A stretch of DNA of 64,000 nucleotides, taken from assembly GCF_011947225.1 (NCBI RefSeq), contig NZ_JAATVW010000006.1:62001-126000 (forward strand), given 5' to 3'. The notes beneath the pieces were generated by a model that did no database searches, was not told the origin of the DNA, and saw only the letters and a program-made list of their open reading frames with translations. This DNA comes from Planosporangium flavigriseum. GTDB taxonomy: Bacteria; Actinomycetota; Actinomycetes; Mycobacteriales; Micromonosporaceae. Made by a program: the position numbers and the translations under genes. Below are positions 46,937-57,000 of this stretch, piece after piece. How positions within the stretch are numbered: position 1 is the first letter of the stretch; each line of letters begins with the position of its first letter.

Positions 46937-49900
46937 ATGGGCGTACGCACCTGGCTCGAGAGCTGGCCGGTCTACCGCCAACTCACCGGATCCGACCCCC
47001 TGGGTCGGGGCAAGGCGGCGATGTCCCGCCGCTCGGCGGAGCTCCAGCCGCGCACCGAGACCGCGGATTCGATGGCCAGGTCGGTCTGCCCGTACTGCGC
47101 GGTCGGATGCGCGCAGCGGGTCTACGTCTCCGACGGCCGGGTCACCCAGATCGAAGGCGACCCGGACAGCCCCATCAACCGGGGGCGGCTGTGCCCGAAG
47201 GGCGCGGCGAGCAAGAACCTGGTGAACAGCAAGTTCCGGCAGACGACGGTGCGCTACCGCCGGCCGTACTCGACGGAGTGGGAGGATCTGGACCTCGACA
47301 CGGCGATGGACATGATCGCCGACCGGGTCATCGCGGCCCGGGCCGCGCGGTGGGAGGACGCCGACTCCGAGGGCCGGCCGCTCAACCGCACCCTGGGCTT
47401 CTCCGGGCTGGGCGGCGCGACGCTGGACAACGAGGAGAACTACCTCATCAAGAAGTTGTTCACGGCGATGGGCGCGATCCAGATCGAGAATCAGGCCCGC
47501 ATTTGACACTCCTCCACCGTCCCCGGTCTGGGGACCAGCCTCGGTCGCGGCGGCGCCACCAACTTCCAGCAGGACCTGGCCAACGCCGACTGCATCATCA
47601 TCGAGGGCTCCAACGCCGCCGAGTGCCACCCGGTCGGTTTCCAGTGGTTCATGGTGGCGAAGGAGCGCGGCGCGAAGATCATCCACGTCGACCCCCGATT
47701 CACCCGTACCAGCGCGCTGGCGAACACGTACGTGCCGATCCGAGCCGGCACGGACATCGCGTTCCTGGGTGGGATCGTGCGCTACATCCTGGAGAACGAA
47801 CTGGACTTCCGCGAGTACGTGCTGGCGTACACCAACGCGGCGTCGATCGTCAGCGAGGACTTCCGCGACACCGAGGACCTCGACGGGCTGTTCTCCGGCT
47901 ACGACCCGGAAACCGGCGTGTATGACCCGACGACGTGGCAGTACGAGGGTCAGGAGGCCGCTGTCCAGGACCGCGACCCCGTCATGGAGCGCGAGACGGC
48001 GATGCCGCTGCAGCACGAGTCGCACGGGCCGGGAGTCTCCGGCCGGGTCAGGCGCGACGAGACGCTGCAGCATCCGCGCTGCGTGTACCAGATTCTCAAG
48101 CGCCACTACGACCGCTACACACCCGAGATGGTCGAGCGGATCTGCGGCATCCCGCCGGAGAAGTTCGCCGACGTCGCGCGGGCCTGGACGGAGAACTCCG
48201 GGCGGGAGCGCACGACGGCGCTGGCGTACGCGGTGGGATGGACCCAGCACGCCACCGGCGCGCAGAACATCCGCACCGGCGCGATCATTCAGTTGCTGCT
48301 GGGCAACGTCGGGCGGCCGGGCGGCGGCATCATGGCGTTCCGGGGGCACGCGAGCATCCAGGGATCGACAGACATCCCGACGCTGTTCAACCTGCTGCCG
48401 GGCTACCTGCCGATGCCGAACGCGAAACTGCATGAGACGTACGACGACTGGGTCACCAGCATCTGCCACCCCGAGCAGAAGGGCTTCTGGTACCACGCCC
48501 CGGCGTACTGCGCGAGCCTGATGAAGGCGTACTGGGGCGACGCGGCCACACCGGAGAACGACTTCTGTTACGAGTACATGCCGCGCATCAACGGTGACCA
48601 CGGCATCTACAAGCAGGTCCTGGACATGATCGACGGCAAGATCAAGGGGTACCTGCTGTTCGGGCAGAACCCCGCGGTCGGCTCGATCAACGGCCGGGCC
48701 CAGCGGCTGGGCATGGCCAACCTCGACTGGCTGGTCGTGCGGGACCTGTTCATGATCGAGAGCGCCACGTTCTGGCAGAACAGCCAGGAGGTCGAGACCG
48801 GCGAGATCGTGCCGGAGGAGTGCCGCACCGAGGTGTTCTTCCTGCCGGCGGCGTCCCATGTGGAGAAGGAGGGCACCTTCACCCAGACCCAGCGGCTGTT
48901 GCAGTGGCGGGAGAAGGCCCTCGACCCGCCGAACGACGCCCGGTCCGACCTCTGGTTCATCTACCACCTGGGCCGCATCATCAAGGAGAAGCTGGCCGGC
49001 TCCACCCTGCGCCGGGACCGGCCGATCCGCGACGTGGCCTGGGACTACCCCTTGCACGGCGAGTACGCCGAGCCGAGCGCCGAGGCGGTGCTGCGCGAGA
49101 TCAACGGGTACTCCCTCGAAACCGGGCAGACGCTGCGCACGTTCGGCCAGTACCGCGATGACGGCACGACCGTGGGTGGCTGCTGGATCTACTGCGGTGT
49201 CTTCGCCGACGGCGTCAACCAGGCAGCCCGGCGTCGGCCGGGCAAGGAACAGACCTGGGTGGCCCCCGAGTGGGGCTGGGCCTGGCCGGGCAACCGGCGT
49301 GTTCTGTACAACCGCGCCTCCGCCGACCCCGAGGGGCGGCCGTGGAGCGAGCGCAAGGCCTACCTGTGGTGGAACGAGGAGACGGGCTGCTGGGACGGGT
49401 ACGACGAGCCCGACTTCGAGAGGACGAAGCCGCCGACGTACCGGCCGGGCCCCGAAGCCGAGGGCACCGAGGCCCTCGCCGGCGACGACCCGTTCATCAT
49501 GCAGGGCGACGGAAAGGGCTGGCTGTACGCGCCGTCGGGGCTGATTGACGGGCCGATGCCGACGCACTACGAGCCGCCCGAGTCACCCGTACGCAACCAG
49601 CTGTACGGGCAGCAGGCCAACCCGGCCCGCAAGGTGTACGACCGGCCGGAGAACACGACGCATCCGAGCCCGCCGGAGCCGAACGTCGAGGTCTACCCGT
49701 ACGTGTTCACCGTCGCCCGGCTCACCGAGCACCACACGGCCGGCGGCATGAGCCGCTTCGTGGAGCACCTGGCGGAGCTTCAGCCGGAGATGTTCTTCGA
49801 GGTGTCACCGGAGCTCGCCGCCGAGCGGGGCCTGACCCACCTCGGCTGGGGGCACGTGATAACCGCCCGGGGCTGTGTCGAGGGCAAGGTGCTCGTCACC

Positions 49901-50230
49901 GACCGGCTCACCCCGCTGCGGATCGCCGACCGGATCGTCCACCAGGTGTGGATGCCCTACCACTGGGGCCCCTCCGGCTGGTCGACCGGTGACTCGACCA
50001 ACGACCTGTTCACGATGGTCCTCGACCCCAACGTCCTCATCCAGGAGGGCAAGGCCGGCACGTGTGACGTACAGGCGGGGCGACGACCACACGGACCGGA
50101 TCTTCTCGAGTACCTGAGGGAGTACCGCCGGCGTGCGGGTATAGAGGAGTTTCACCACACGCCGATCATCACAACAGACGCCGCCGAGGCGTCCCACAGA
50201 TGCGGGAGGACTGACGATGGTGGCGCATGA
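46937..50230 (+). CDS. fdhA: Selenocysteine-containing formate dehydrogenase, alpha subunit
   Basis: This is one gene of about 1097 residues with an in-frame UGA at 47504–47506 read as selenocysteine 190. A gene caller that treats it as stop splits it into two pieces. The frame is unbroken on both sides and reads NQARI-Sec-HSSTVPGLGTS, the exact context of selenium FDH. A [4Fe-4S] motif (C51, C54, C58, C86) and the Mo/W-bis-MGD fold follow, with a molybdopterin-dinucleotide domain at about 915–1060. No clear Tat signal is present, so the enzyme is probably cytoplasmic. It oxidises formate to CO2. Homologous operons exist in Streptomyces. A SECIS hairpin lies directly after the UGA. Confidence 0.97.
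47504..47544 (+). promoter_or_regulatory. Sec UGA codon and bacterial SECIS hairpin
   Basis: The UGA at 47504–47506 is followed by a hairpin whose stem GTCCCC (47519) pairs with GGGGAC (47530) around the loop GGTCT (47525–47529). The loop sequence and the 18-base distance from the UGA match E. coli fdhF, in which SelB binds the same GGUCU loop. Confidence 0.93.
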
Positions 50231-51356
50231 GCCGAGGACGGTGCCGACGGAGACGGATCTCCGCGATGAGAGATTGATCCGGGAGAACCGCATCTTCGGG
50301 CCGCTCGACCCGGCGCCGGAGGCGGGGTACGGCATGGACGCCCCGCCGCGCATGGGGTTCTTCACCGACACCAGCGTCTGCATCGGCTGCAAGGCGTGCG
50401 AGGTGGCCTGCAAAGAGTGGAACAACGTCCCCGAGACGGGCCTGGACCTGCTCGGCATGTCGTACGACAACACCGGCGACCTGACCGCCAACTCGTGGCG
50501 CCACGTCGCCTTCATCGAGCAGCCGGTGTCCCGCGAGAAGCTGGCCGAGCGCGGGACGGCCACGGGCGGCCAGGCCGGCAAGGAGACCCCGGCCTTCGAG
50601 GGGCTGCCGACGTCCAGGGTGGCGGCCCCCGACATGGCGGCACGCGCGGCCACCACCGGCAAGGAGACCGGCACCCGGCCGGGTGTGCCGCCGAGCCCCG
50701 AGCCGGGCGCCGCGGTCGAGATGGCGACCGAGTTCCTCGGCATGCCGTCGACCGTGCTCCCCGGCCAACTTCCCGGCGGGGAGCGTACCGACTTCCGCTG
50801 GCTGATGATGTCGGACGTGTGCAAGCACTGCACCCACGCCGGCTGCCTGGACGTCTGCCCGACCGGCGCGCTGTTTCGGACCGAGTTCGGCACCGTGGTG
50901 GTGCAGGAGGACATCTGCAACGGCTGCGGGTACTGCATCTCGGGCTGCCCGTACGGCGTGATCGACCAGCGGGTCGGCGACGGCCGCGCCTGGAAGTGCA
51001 CGCTCTGCTACGACCGGCTGAAGGACGGGATGATGCCGGCCTGCGCCAAGGCCTGCCCGACCGAGTCGATCCAGTACGGGCCCCTGGACGAACTGCGGGA
51101 GCGGGCGGCGCGCCGGCTGGACCACCTGCACGACATCGGGGAGACCGGCGCCCGGCTGTACGGCAACGACCCGTCCGATGGCGTCGGCGGCGACGGCGCG
51201 TTCTTCCTCCTCCTCGACGAGCCCGAGGTGTACGGGCTGCCGCCGGACCCGGTCGTGCCGACCAAGGACCTGCCGGCCATGTGGCGGACGGCCGGTCGGG
51301 CGGCGTTGGCCATGGCGGCGGCCGTAGCGGTCGCGTTTCTGGGACGGCGACCGTGA
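50217..51356 (+). CDS. fdhB: Formate dehydrogenase iron–sulfur (beta) subunit
   Basis: This 379-residue protein carries four [4Fe-4S] cysteine groups: C55/C58/C61/C65, the C202 group (CKHCTHAGCLDVCP), CNGCGYCISGCP and CTLCYDRLKDGMMPACAKACP. A hydrophobic C-terminal helix (about 355–375) anchors it. Between the first two groups lies an insertion of roughly 75 residues (about 105–180), Gly/Thr/Pro-rich and unlike other beta subunits. It passes electrons from FdhA to the membrane subunit. The start overlaps the fdhA end by 14 bases and has GGGAGGAC upstream. Confidence 0.95.
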   Translation: MVAHEPRTVPTETDLRDERLIRENRIFGPLDPAPEAGYGMDAPPRMGFFTDTSVCIGCKACEVACKEWNNVPETGLDLLGMSYDNTGDLTANSWRHVAFIEQPVSREKLAERGTATGGQAGKETPAFEGLPTSRVAAPDMAARAATTGKETGTRPGVPPSPEPGAAVEMATEFLGMPSTVLPGQLPGGERTDFRWLMMSDVCKHCTHAGCLDVCPTGALFRTEFGTVVVQEDICNGCGYCISGCPYGVIDQRVGDGRAWKCTLCYDRLKDGMMPACAKACPTESIQYGPLDELRERAARRLDHLHDIGETGARLYGNDPSDGVGGDGAFFLLLDEPEVYGLPPDPVVPTKDLPAMWRTAGRAALAMAAAVAVAFLGRRP

Positions 51357-52465
51357 CCGCCGGGGAGATGGGCAGCATGGGCAGGGAGGCCGCGAGCCGC
51401 GAACCGTCCGGTCGCCCGCCGGTCGGTGAACGTTTCCGGGCGTTCCAGGAGTCCCGGAGACGGGGTGAGGGTAAGCGCGAGGGCGGCGAGCAGCCGATGG
51501 TTCCCCGCGCCGAGTTCAGGTCGTACTACGGCCGGCCGATCCTCAAGCCGCCGGTGTGGCACCACGACATCGCGGCGTACCTGTTCACCGGCGGCCTGGC
51601 GGCAGCCTCCTCGATGATTGCCGCCGGCGCCGACCTCACCGGCCGGCCGGTCCTGCGCCGGACGGGCCGGGTGACCTCGCTCGCCGCGCTCGGCGCGAGC
51701 ACCTACTTCCTGATCCACGACCTGGGCAAGCCCGAGCGGTTCCACCACATGCTGCGGGTGGCCAAGCCGACCTCCCCGATGTCGATCGGCACCTGGATCC
51801 TCGCCGCCTTCGGGCCGGCGGCCGGGGTGGCCGCCATCGCCGAGGCCGCGCCGCTGCTGCCGGAGCGCGGGCCGCTCGGCCTCGTCCGGCGGATCCTGCC
51901 GCCCGTCGGCCGGGGCGCGAACCTCGTCGCGTTCGTGATGGGCCCACCGCTCGCCACGTACACGGCGGTGCTTCTCGCGCAGACGGCCGTGCCGTCGTGG
52001 CACGAGGCGTACCCGTACCTGCCGTTCGTCTTCGCCGGCAGCGCGACGGCCGCCGCCTCCGGGGTGGGGCTGATCGCGGCGCCGCCGGAGGAGACCGGGC
52101 CGGTGCGGCGGCTCGCGGTCGCCGGCGCCGCCCTGGAGTTGACCGCGATGCACAAGGTCGAGCACGAGCTGGGCGTGGTGAGCGAGCCCTACCGCGAGGG
52201 CCGGGCGGGACAGCAGTTGCGCCTCGCCCGCAGGTTCACCGTGGCCGGGGCGTTCGGCGCGCTGCTGAGCGGTCGCAGCCGCATCCTGTCCGCGCTGTCC
52301 GGCGCGGCGCTGGTGGCCGGATCCGTCCTGACCCGGTTTGGCGTCTTCGACGCTGGTAAGGAATCGGCTCGGGACCCGAAGTATGTTGTCGTGCCGCAGC
52401 GGCAGCGCCTTGAAGAGCGCGGCCTCGAGCGCGTGGAGAAGGTGACCACGCCGGAGGCCGACTGA
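51353..52465 (+). CDS. fdhC: NrfD-family membrane subunit of formate dehydrogenase
   Basis: The 370-residue protein is a polysulfide-reductase NrfD-type membrane anchor with about eight to nine helices. Residues 1–55 are a hydrophilic N-terminal tail rich in charged residues. YYGRPILKPPVW and HDLGKPERFHHMLRVAKPTSPMSIGTW are family motifs. It should pass formate electrons to quinone. The GTG overlaps the fdhB stop (GTGA), implying coupling; ATG 51368 is also possible. Confidence 0.9.
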   Translation: MTAGEMGSMGREAASREPSGRPPVGERFRAFQESRRRGEGKREGGEQPMVPRAEFRSYYGRPILKPPVWHHDIAAYLFTGGLAAASSMIAAGADLTGRPVLRRTGRVTSLAALGASTYFLIHDLGKPERFHHMLRVAKPTSPMSIGTWILAAFGPAAGVAAIAEAAPLLPERGPLGLVRRILPPVGRGANLVAFVMGPPLATYTAVLLAQTAVPSWHEAYPYLPFVFAGSATAAASGVGLIAAPPEETGPVRRLAVAGAALELTAMHKVEHELGVVSEPYREGRAGQQLRLARRFTVAGAFGALLSGRSRILSALSGAALVAGSVLTRFGVFDAGKESARDPKYVVVPQRQRLEERGLERVEKVTTPEAD

Positions 52466-52479
52466 TGTAAGGACGAACG

Positions 52480-53766
52480 ATGACCGCGCCGACGATGGAC
52501 CGGAAGGCGGTCCTGACGCGCCGGCGGTGGGGCCTGGTGGTCGCCGCCGTGCTGGTCCAGTTGGCGCTGGGCGCGGTGTACGCGTGGAGCGTGTTCAACA
52601 CGCCGCTGCAGCAGCAGTTCCACTGGACCAAGGCGCAGGTCGTGCTGCCGTTCGAGGTGGCGATCGGCACGATCTTCATTGGCAGCATGATCGGTGGCCG
52701 CATCCAGGATCGGTACGGGCCACGACCGGTGGCGCTGGCCGGCGGGGTGCTGTACGCGCTGGGCATGATGCTGTCGTCCCTGGTGACGTCACGAAACCAG
52801 CTGTGGCTGCTGATCCTGGGCTACGGGGTCATGGGTGGCATCGGGATGGGCGCGGCGTACATCACGCCGATCGCCATGCTGGCCAAGTGGTTTCCGGACA
52901 AGCGCGGCCTGATCACCGGTGTCGCCGTCGCAGGGTTCGGCTTCGGCGCGGTCATCACCGCCCCCGCCGCGAAGTGGCTGCTGTCTATGGTCCCCCGCAA
53001 GACCGAGGTGTTCCTGCCGCTGGGGCTGGCGTACCTGGTGGCGGTGCTGCTCGGCGCATCGTTCTTCCGGGACCCGCCGCCGGGGTACCGGGTGCCGGGG
53101 TTCGTGCCGCCCAGCACCGGGCGGGCGGTGGCCGGCAACCGCGCGTACACGCTCGGCGAGGCGCTGCGCACCCCGCAGTGGTACGAACTGACCGCCATCC
53201 TCGCCCTGAACGTGACCTGTGGCATCGCCTTCATCTCCCAGGCCGCCGACGCCACGCACGCCATCGCCGGGGTGAGCGGGGCCACCGCGGCGGCGTTCGT
53301 CGGCGTGCTCGGCCTGTTCAACTCTGCCGGCCGGGTGGTGTGGGCCTGGCTGTCCGACCGGATCGGTCGGATGGCGGCGTTCATGGGCATGCTCGTGCTC
53401 CAGGCGATCTGCTTCCTGGCGCTGCCACGCGCCCACGTGTTCGCGCTGTTCGCGCTGTTCGCCGCGCTCATCGTGCTCGCGTACGGCGGTGGTTTCGGCA
53501 CCATGCCGGCGACCGCGGCGGACTACTTCGGCACGTCCCACGCGGGCGCGGTCTACGGGGCGATGATCGTGGCGTGGAGCATCGGCGGCGTGGTCGGACC
53601 GACGGTCACCGCGCTGCTGTACGAGTGGAGCGGGCACAACTACACCGTGCCGTTCACGGTCCTCGCGGTCCTCGCGCTGGCGGCGGTGTCGCTGCCGGTG
53701 GTCACCCGAATGCCGGCGGAGCCGGCTCTGTACCGCGGCGGGGTTGAGCCGATCCCACGGCACTGA
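52480..53766 (+). CDS. OFA-family MFS transporter (oxalate/formate antiporter-like)
   Basis: The 428-residue protein has 12 predicted helices and opens RRRWGLVVAAVLVQLALGAVYAWSVF, typical of the OFA family, and FGTMPATAADYFG in helix 10–11. It starts 14 bases after fdhC, so it is likely part of the operon and may import or exchange formate. Transport of formate is inferred from family and neighbours, not shown. Confidence 0.85.
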   Translation: MTAPTMDRKAVLTRRRWGLVVAAVLVQLALGAVYAWSVFNTPLQQQFHWTKAQVVLPFEVAIGTIFIGSMIGGRIQDRYGPRPVALAGGVLYALGMMLSSLVTSRNQLWLLILGYGVMGGIGMGAAYITPIAMLAKWFPDKRGLITGVAVAGFGFGAVITAPAAKWLLSMVPRKTEVFLPLGLAYLVAVLLGASFFRDPPPGYRVPGFVPPSTGRAVAGNRAYTLGEALRTPQWYELTAILALNVTCGIAFISQAADATHAIAGVSGATAAAFVGVLGLFNSAGRVVWAWLSDRIGRMAAFMGMLVLQAICFLALPRAHVFALFALFAALIVLAYGGGFGTMPATAADYFGTSHAGAVYGAMIVAWSIGGVVGPTVTALLYEWSGHNYTVPFTVLAVLALAAVSLPVVTRMPAEPALYRGGVEPIPRH

Positions 53767-53782
53767 CGCCTACGCTGCGTTC

Positions 53783-54016
53783 GTGCGGAGTTTCGAGATT
53801 GACGCCCGCGCCCGGCGCGCGATCGACCGGTTCAACGCGGTCATGCAGCCGGAGCTGGACAAGCTGCTCAGGCGGTACGCCGGCGCGCCGGTCGCCGAGG
53901 TGCGCGCCGAACTGGCGAAGGTGTGGGGCGCGAACGCGGGGAAGGCGCTGCCCGAGCCGTACCTGACGACCTGGGCGACGTCGATCAGCAACGGCGACCG
54001 GGTTCGCCTCTCCTGA
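53783..54016 (+). CDS. Small hypothetical protein
   Basis: This 77-residue protein from GTG 53783 (VRSFEIDARARRAIDRFNAVM) is helical and charged. No ribosome site precedes it, so the start may be wrong or the mRNA leaderless. A slightly longer frame from 53744 overlaps the transporter stop. No family is recognised; the position after the formate operon suggests possible cotranscription. The stop lies in the bidirectional terminator. Confidence 0.5.
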   Translation: MRSFEIDARARRAIDRFNAVMQPELDKLLRRYAGAPVAEVRAELAKVWGANAGKALPEPYLTTWATSISNGDRVRLS

Positions 54017-54044
54017 CCCCCACCTCATGGGAGGTGGGGGTCAG
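54013..54044. terminator. Bidirectional terminator between formate operon and selD
   Basis: CTGACCCCCACCTC pairs exactly with its reverse complement across four bases (ATGG). It overlaps the stop codons of both converging genes. Confidence 0.9.
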
Positions 54045-55030
54045 CGGACGATCAGCGTGCAGCCCTCGCGGCGGGGGACCAGTTCGCCGACGACCGGATA
54101 GCCCGGCACCTCACCGGCGACGAGCAGGCCGCCCGACGTCTGCGCGTCGGCCAGGAGCAGCAGTTCGTCCTCGGCGACCCCGTCGGCCGAGAGATGCGGG
54201 CGTACCCACTCCAGGTTGCGCCGGGTGCCGCCGCTGACGTACCCGGCGGCGAGGGCGTCCCGCGCGCCGTCCAGGTACGGCACCGCCGACGCGTCGACCA
54301 CGGCTGTCACACCGCTGGCCCGGGCCAGCTTGTGCAGGTGGCCGAGCAGGCCGAAGCCGGTGACGTCGGTGGCGCAGACCGCGCCGGCCTTCACCGCGGC
54401 CTCGGCCGCGTCCCGGTTGAGCGTCGTCATCGCGTCCACGGCCTGCGCGAACACCTCGCCGGTCGCCTTGTGTCGGCTGTTGAGCACGCCGACACCGAGC
54501 GGTTTGGTCAGCGTCAACGGCACGCCGGGCGTCCCCGCGTCGTTGCGCATGATCCGGTCAGGGTCGGCGACCCCGGTGACGGCCATCCCGTACTTCGGCT
54601 CCGGGTCGTCCACGCTGTGCCCGCCGGCGACGTGGCAGCCGGCCTCCCGCGCCACGTCCAGGCCCCCGCGCAGCACCTCGGCGGCCAGTTCGAGCGGGAG
54701 CACCTCGCGCGGCCAGGCGAGCAGGTTGACCGCGACGACCGGGACGCCGCCCATCGCGTACACGTCGGACAGTGCGTTGGCGGCCGCGATGCGGCCCCAG
54801 TCGTACGCGTCGTCGACCACCGGCGTGAAGAAGTCGGCCGTCGCGACGATCGCGGTGCCGTTCGCGATCCGTACGACCGCGGCGTCGTCGCCGTCGTCGA
54901 GGCCGACGATCAGCTCGCCGGGGCCTTCCGGCGGCGCGTCGCCGACCAGCCCCGCGACGACGCTCTCCAGTTCTCCAGGGGGGATCTTGCAGGCACAGCC
55001 GCCGCCGTGCGCGTACTGGGTCAGGCGCAT
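54041..55030 (-). CDS. selD: Selenide, water dikinase
   Basis: The 329-residue SelD makes selenophosphate from selenide and ATP. The N-terminal active site GGGCACKIPP holds the catalytic Cys and Lys, here without selenocysteine. Other motifs: VATADFFTPVVDDAYDWGRIAAANALSDVYAMGG and TDVTGFGLLGHLHKLARAS (both family signatures, given in parts). It supplies selenium for FdhA just upstream. It converges with the formate operon and shares its terminator. There is no clear ribosome site before the ATG. Confidence 0.96.
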   Translation of the reverse strand: MRLTQYAHGGGCACKIPPGELESVVAGLVGDAPPEGPGELIVGLDDGDDAAVVRIANGTAIVATADFFTPVVDDAYDWGRIAAANALSDVYAMGGVPVVAVNLLAWPREVLPLELAAEVLRGGLDVAREAGCHVAGGHSVDDPEPKYGMAVTGVADPDRIMRNDAGTPGVPLTLTKPLGVGVLNSRHKATGEVFAQAVDAMTTLNRDAAEAAVKAGAVCATDVTGFGLLGHLHKLARASGVTAVVDASAVPYLDGARDALAAGYVSGGTRRNLEWVRPHLSADGVAEDELLLLADAQTSGGLLVAGEVPGYPVVGELVPRREGCTLIVR

Positions 55031-55255
55031 TCAGTAACTCTTACTCGTGAGGTTCCGGGTGGACAGAGCCGGGTGGCTGGTGCCCGAATCCCGCGATTTT
55101 CAAACGGAACGATCGCCGTACCAACGGGGGACACGCGACGGCGTAGTGGCCCGGGGCGCGCGGGGATGATTCCGCACATGCTGGGCAGCGGGTACGAGAT
55201 GTGTCCCGGGCCGGCGGGCATACCGCGAACGCACACGATCAGCAAGGAGCGTGAC

Positions 55256-55915
55256 GTGAGCGAGAAGTCCATCCTCTGCTTCGGAGACTCCCTCACGTGG
55301 GGCTGGGTGCCGAAGGACCCGCCCGTCCCGAGCGAGCGCTATCCCCGCCAGGTCCGCTGGACCGGGGTGCTCGCCGACCAACTCGGCGCCGGCTACACCC
55401 TCGTCGAGGAGGGCCTCAGCAGCCGGACCACCACGGCCGACGATCCCATCGACCCACGGCTCAACGGCGCCAAGTACCTGCCGTCGGCGCTGGCCAGCCA
55501 CCTGCCGCTCGATCTGGTCATCGTCATGCTCGGCACCAACGACACCAAGGCCTACTTCGGCCGCTCCGCGTTCGACATCGCCATGGGCATGTCGTTACTG
55601 CTCAAGCAGATCGCCTCGGCCGCCGGCGGCGTCGACACCACCTACCCCGCGCCGGTGCCGCTCGTGGTCAGCCCGCCGCCGCTTGGCGAGCAGCCCAATC
55701 CGTGGTTCCGTGAGCTCTTCACCGGTGGCCAGGCGAAGACGCGTGAGCTGCCGCGGCTGTACAAGGATGTCGCCGACTTCGCCGGGGCGGGGTTCTTCGA
55801 CGCCGGCTCGGTCATCAGCGCCGACGGGGTCGATGGCATCCACCTCACCGAACAGAACAACCGGGACCTCGGGCAGGCACTCGCGAACCCGGTGCGCCGC
55901 CGCTTGGCGGACTGA
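55256..55915 (+). CDS. SGNH/GDSL-family hydrolase
   Basis: The 219-residue protein has block I GDSLTWGW, block III GTND and block V DGIHLTEQN, the SGNH esterase triad. No signal peptide is present. GTG 55256 has AAGGAG six bases upstream. It could hydrolyse esters or acyl groups on small molecules. It lies between selD and the tRNA-Sec gene but has no known selenium link. Confidence 0.88.
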   Translation: MSEKSILCFGDSLTWGWVPKDPPVPSERYPRQVRWTGVLADQLGAGYTLVEEGLSSRTTTADDPIDPRLNGAKYLPSALASHLPLDLVIVMLGTNDTKAYFGRSAFDIAMGMSLLLKQIASAAGGVDTTYPAPVPLVVSPPPLGEQPNPWFRELFTGGQAKTRELPRLYKDVADFAGAGFFDAGSVISADGVDGIHLTEQNNRDLGQALANPVRRRLAD

Positions 55916-56151
55916 CACCGCCGTTCCGCTGGCTCGGGGAGCCGGCGCCATCAGGAGACGCCTCAGGGCACCTGTCGCGCCGCCGGCGCCGCTGACCTCG
56001 GGGCAGAAACCTCCGGGTCGGACTCTTATGCGAGCTTCACGCGGGTTTTATGGAAAACCTACACACCCAGTGGCAGGCTGGTCCTTGGTACGGAGTGCGA
56101 GGAACGGATTATTCCTCGGGTTTGACTTCGAGTTCGAGGGAGCTCCTACCG

Positions 56152-56607
56152 ATGAAACCGATTCAGAGAGTGCTCGCGGTCGGTGCGCTTGTGGCCGGGC
56201 TGCTGGGATCCGGCGCCACCGCCGCCACGGCACAGACCACCCCGCCGCCGCCGCCGGGTGCCAGCACGAGCGCCTCGCCGTGGTCGGTGGCCCAGATCAA
56301 GCACCACGTCGACAGCCACCTGGCCAAGGTGATCGCCCGGGCAACCGCCGCGCGCCAGCGCGTCAACAGCGACTCGACGCTGACGGCGGCGCAGAAGGCC
56401 AAACTCAACGCCGACCTCAACAAGCTGATCACCGACGCCACCACGGCCCGGCGGAAAGTGGACGCGGCGAACGACCGTGCCGGTCTTGAGGCCGCCCGGC
56501 CCGCGTTGCAGGCGGTCAAGGCAGACCGTCGCCAGCTGTACAAGGACTGGGAGGCCATCCACGGCGCTCACGGGACGGCGACGCCGAGCGCGCCTTCGAC
56601 CAGCTGA
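56152..56607 (+). CDS. Secreted alpha-helical protein
   Basis: The 151-residue product has a clear signal peptide (MKPIQRVLAVGALVAGLLGS, cleavage near ATAQ), a short Pro-rich spacer and a helical domain (about 50–135, TAAQKAKLNADLNKLITDATTARRK). The ATG at 56152 is favoured over 56050 since the signal peptide starts there and GAGGGAG is upstream. No family with known function. A GC-rich hairpin follows. Confidence 0.75.
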   Translation: MKPIQRVLAVGALVAGLLGSGATAATAQTTPPPPPGASTSASPWSVAQIKHHVDSHLAKVIARATAARQRVNSDSTLTAAQKAKLNADLNKLITDATTARRKVDAANDRAGLEAARPALQAVKADRRQLYKDWEAIHGAHGTATPSAPSTS

Positions 56608-56625
56608 ATATCGGATCCAGGAAAG

Positions 56626-56653
56626 CGGGCCCGGCGGCGCTGCCCCGGGCCCG
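56626..56653 (+). terminator. GC-rich hairpin after the secreted protein gene
   Basis: GGGCCCGG and CCCGGGCCC pair across about 10 bases, 20 bases after the stop codon. Confidence 0.65.
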
Positions 56654-57000
56654 ATGATCTGCGCTCAGGAACAGTGAAGAACCGCGGGATGTGATCCACT
56701 CCTTGTTCCGGGACTGCGGTTGCGAATGATCTCGTGCAGTCGGGGAGGTCTGCCGCAGGTACGAGTTCGCACTGTCGCCGGGCTTCTGCCAGTTGCAGGT
56801 GGTGGCGGTGAATGCGAGGGGGGCGGGCCCAGCGTCGGCGGCCGATCAGCTGACTGTGCGCTCGCGGCCGGTCCGACACGGCTCTCGGAGCCTGTGGAGA
56901 ACGGCAAGTACCACGGAGACCCGTGTGGACAACAGCGGAGGAAGATCGCCCCTGCTGTGGGTGTGGCGTAGCTGATCTGTATAGGCTGAAGACCACGACC
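56654..57000. other. Gap with a possible fibronectin-III remnant
   Basis: No complete gene is present. At about 56757–56850 one plus-strand frame reads like the end of a fibronectin type III domain (FCQLQVVAVNARGAGPASAA), but it lacks a start and the rest of a domain. It may be a gene remnant or chance. Confidence 0.3.

Noticed and set aside
47504-47506. fdhA as a pseudogene with a nonsense mutation
   Set aside because: The UGA is at the known selenocysteine position, has a SECIS hairpin, and selD and selC are nearby.
46898-49567. An 889-codon minus-strand frame opposite fdhA
   Set aside because: Shadow of fdhA; no start signals or known motifs, and the plus strand is a clear enzyme.
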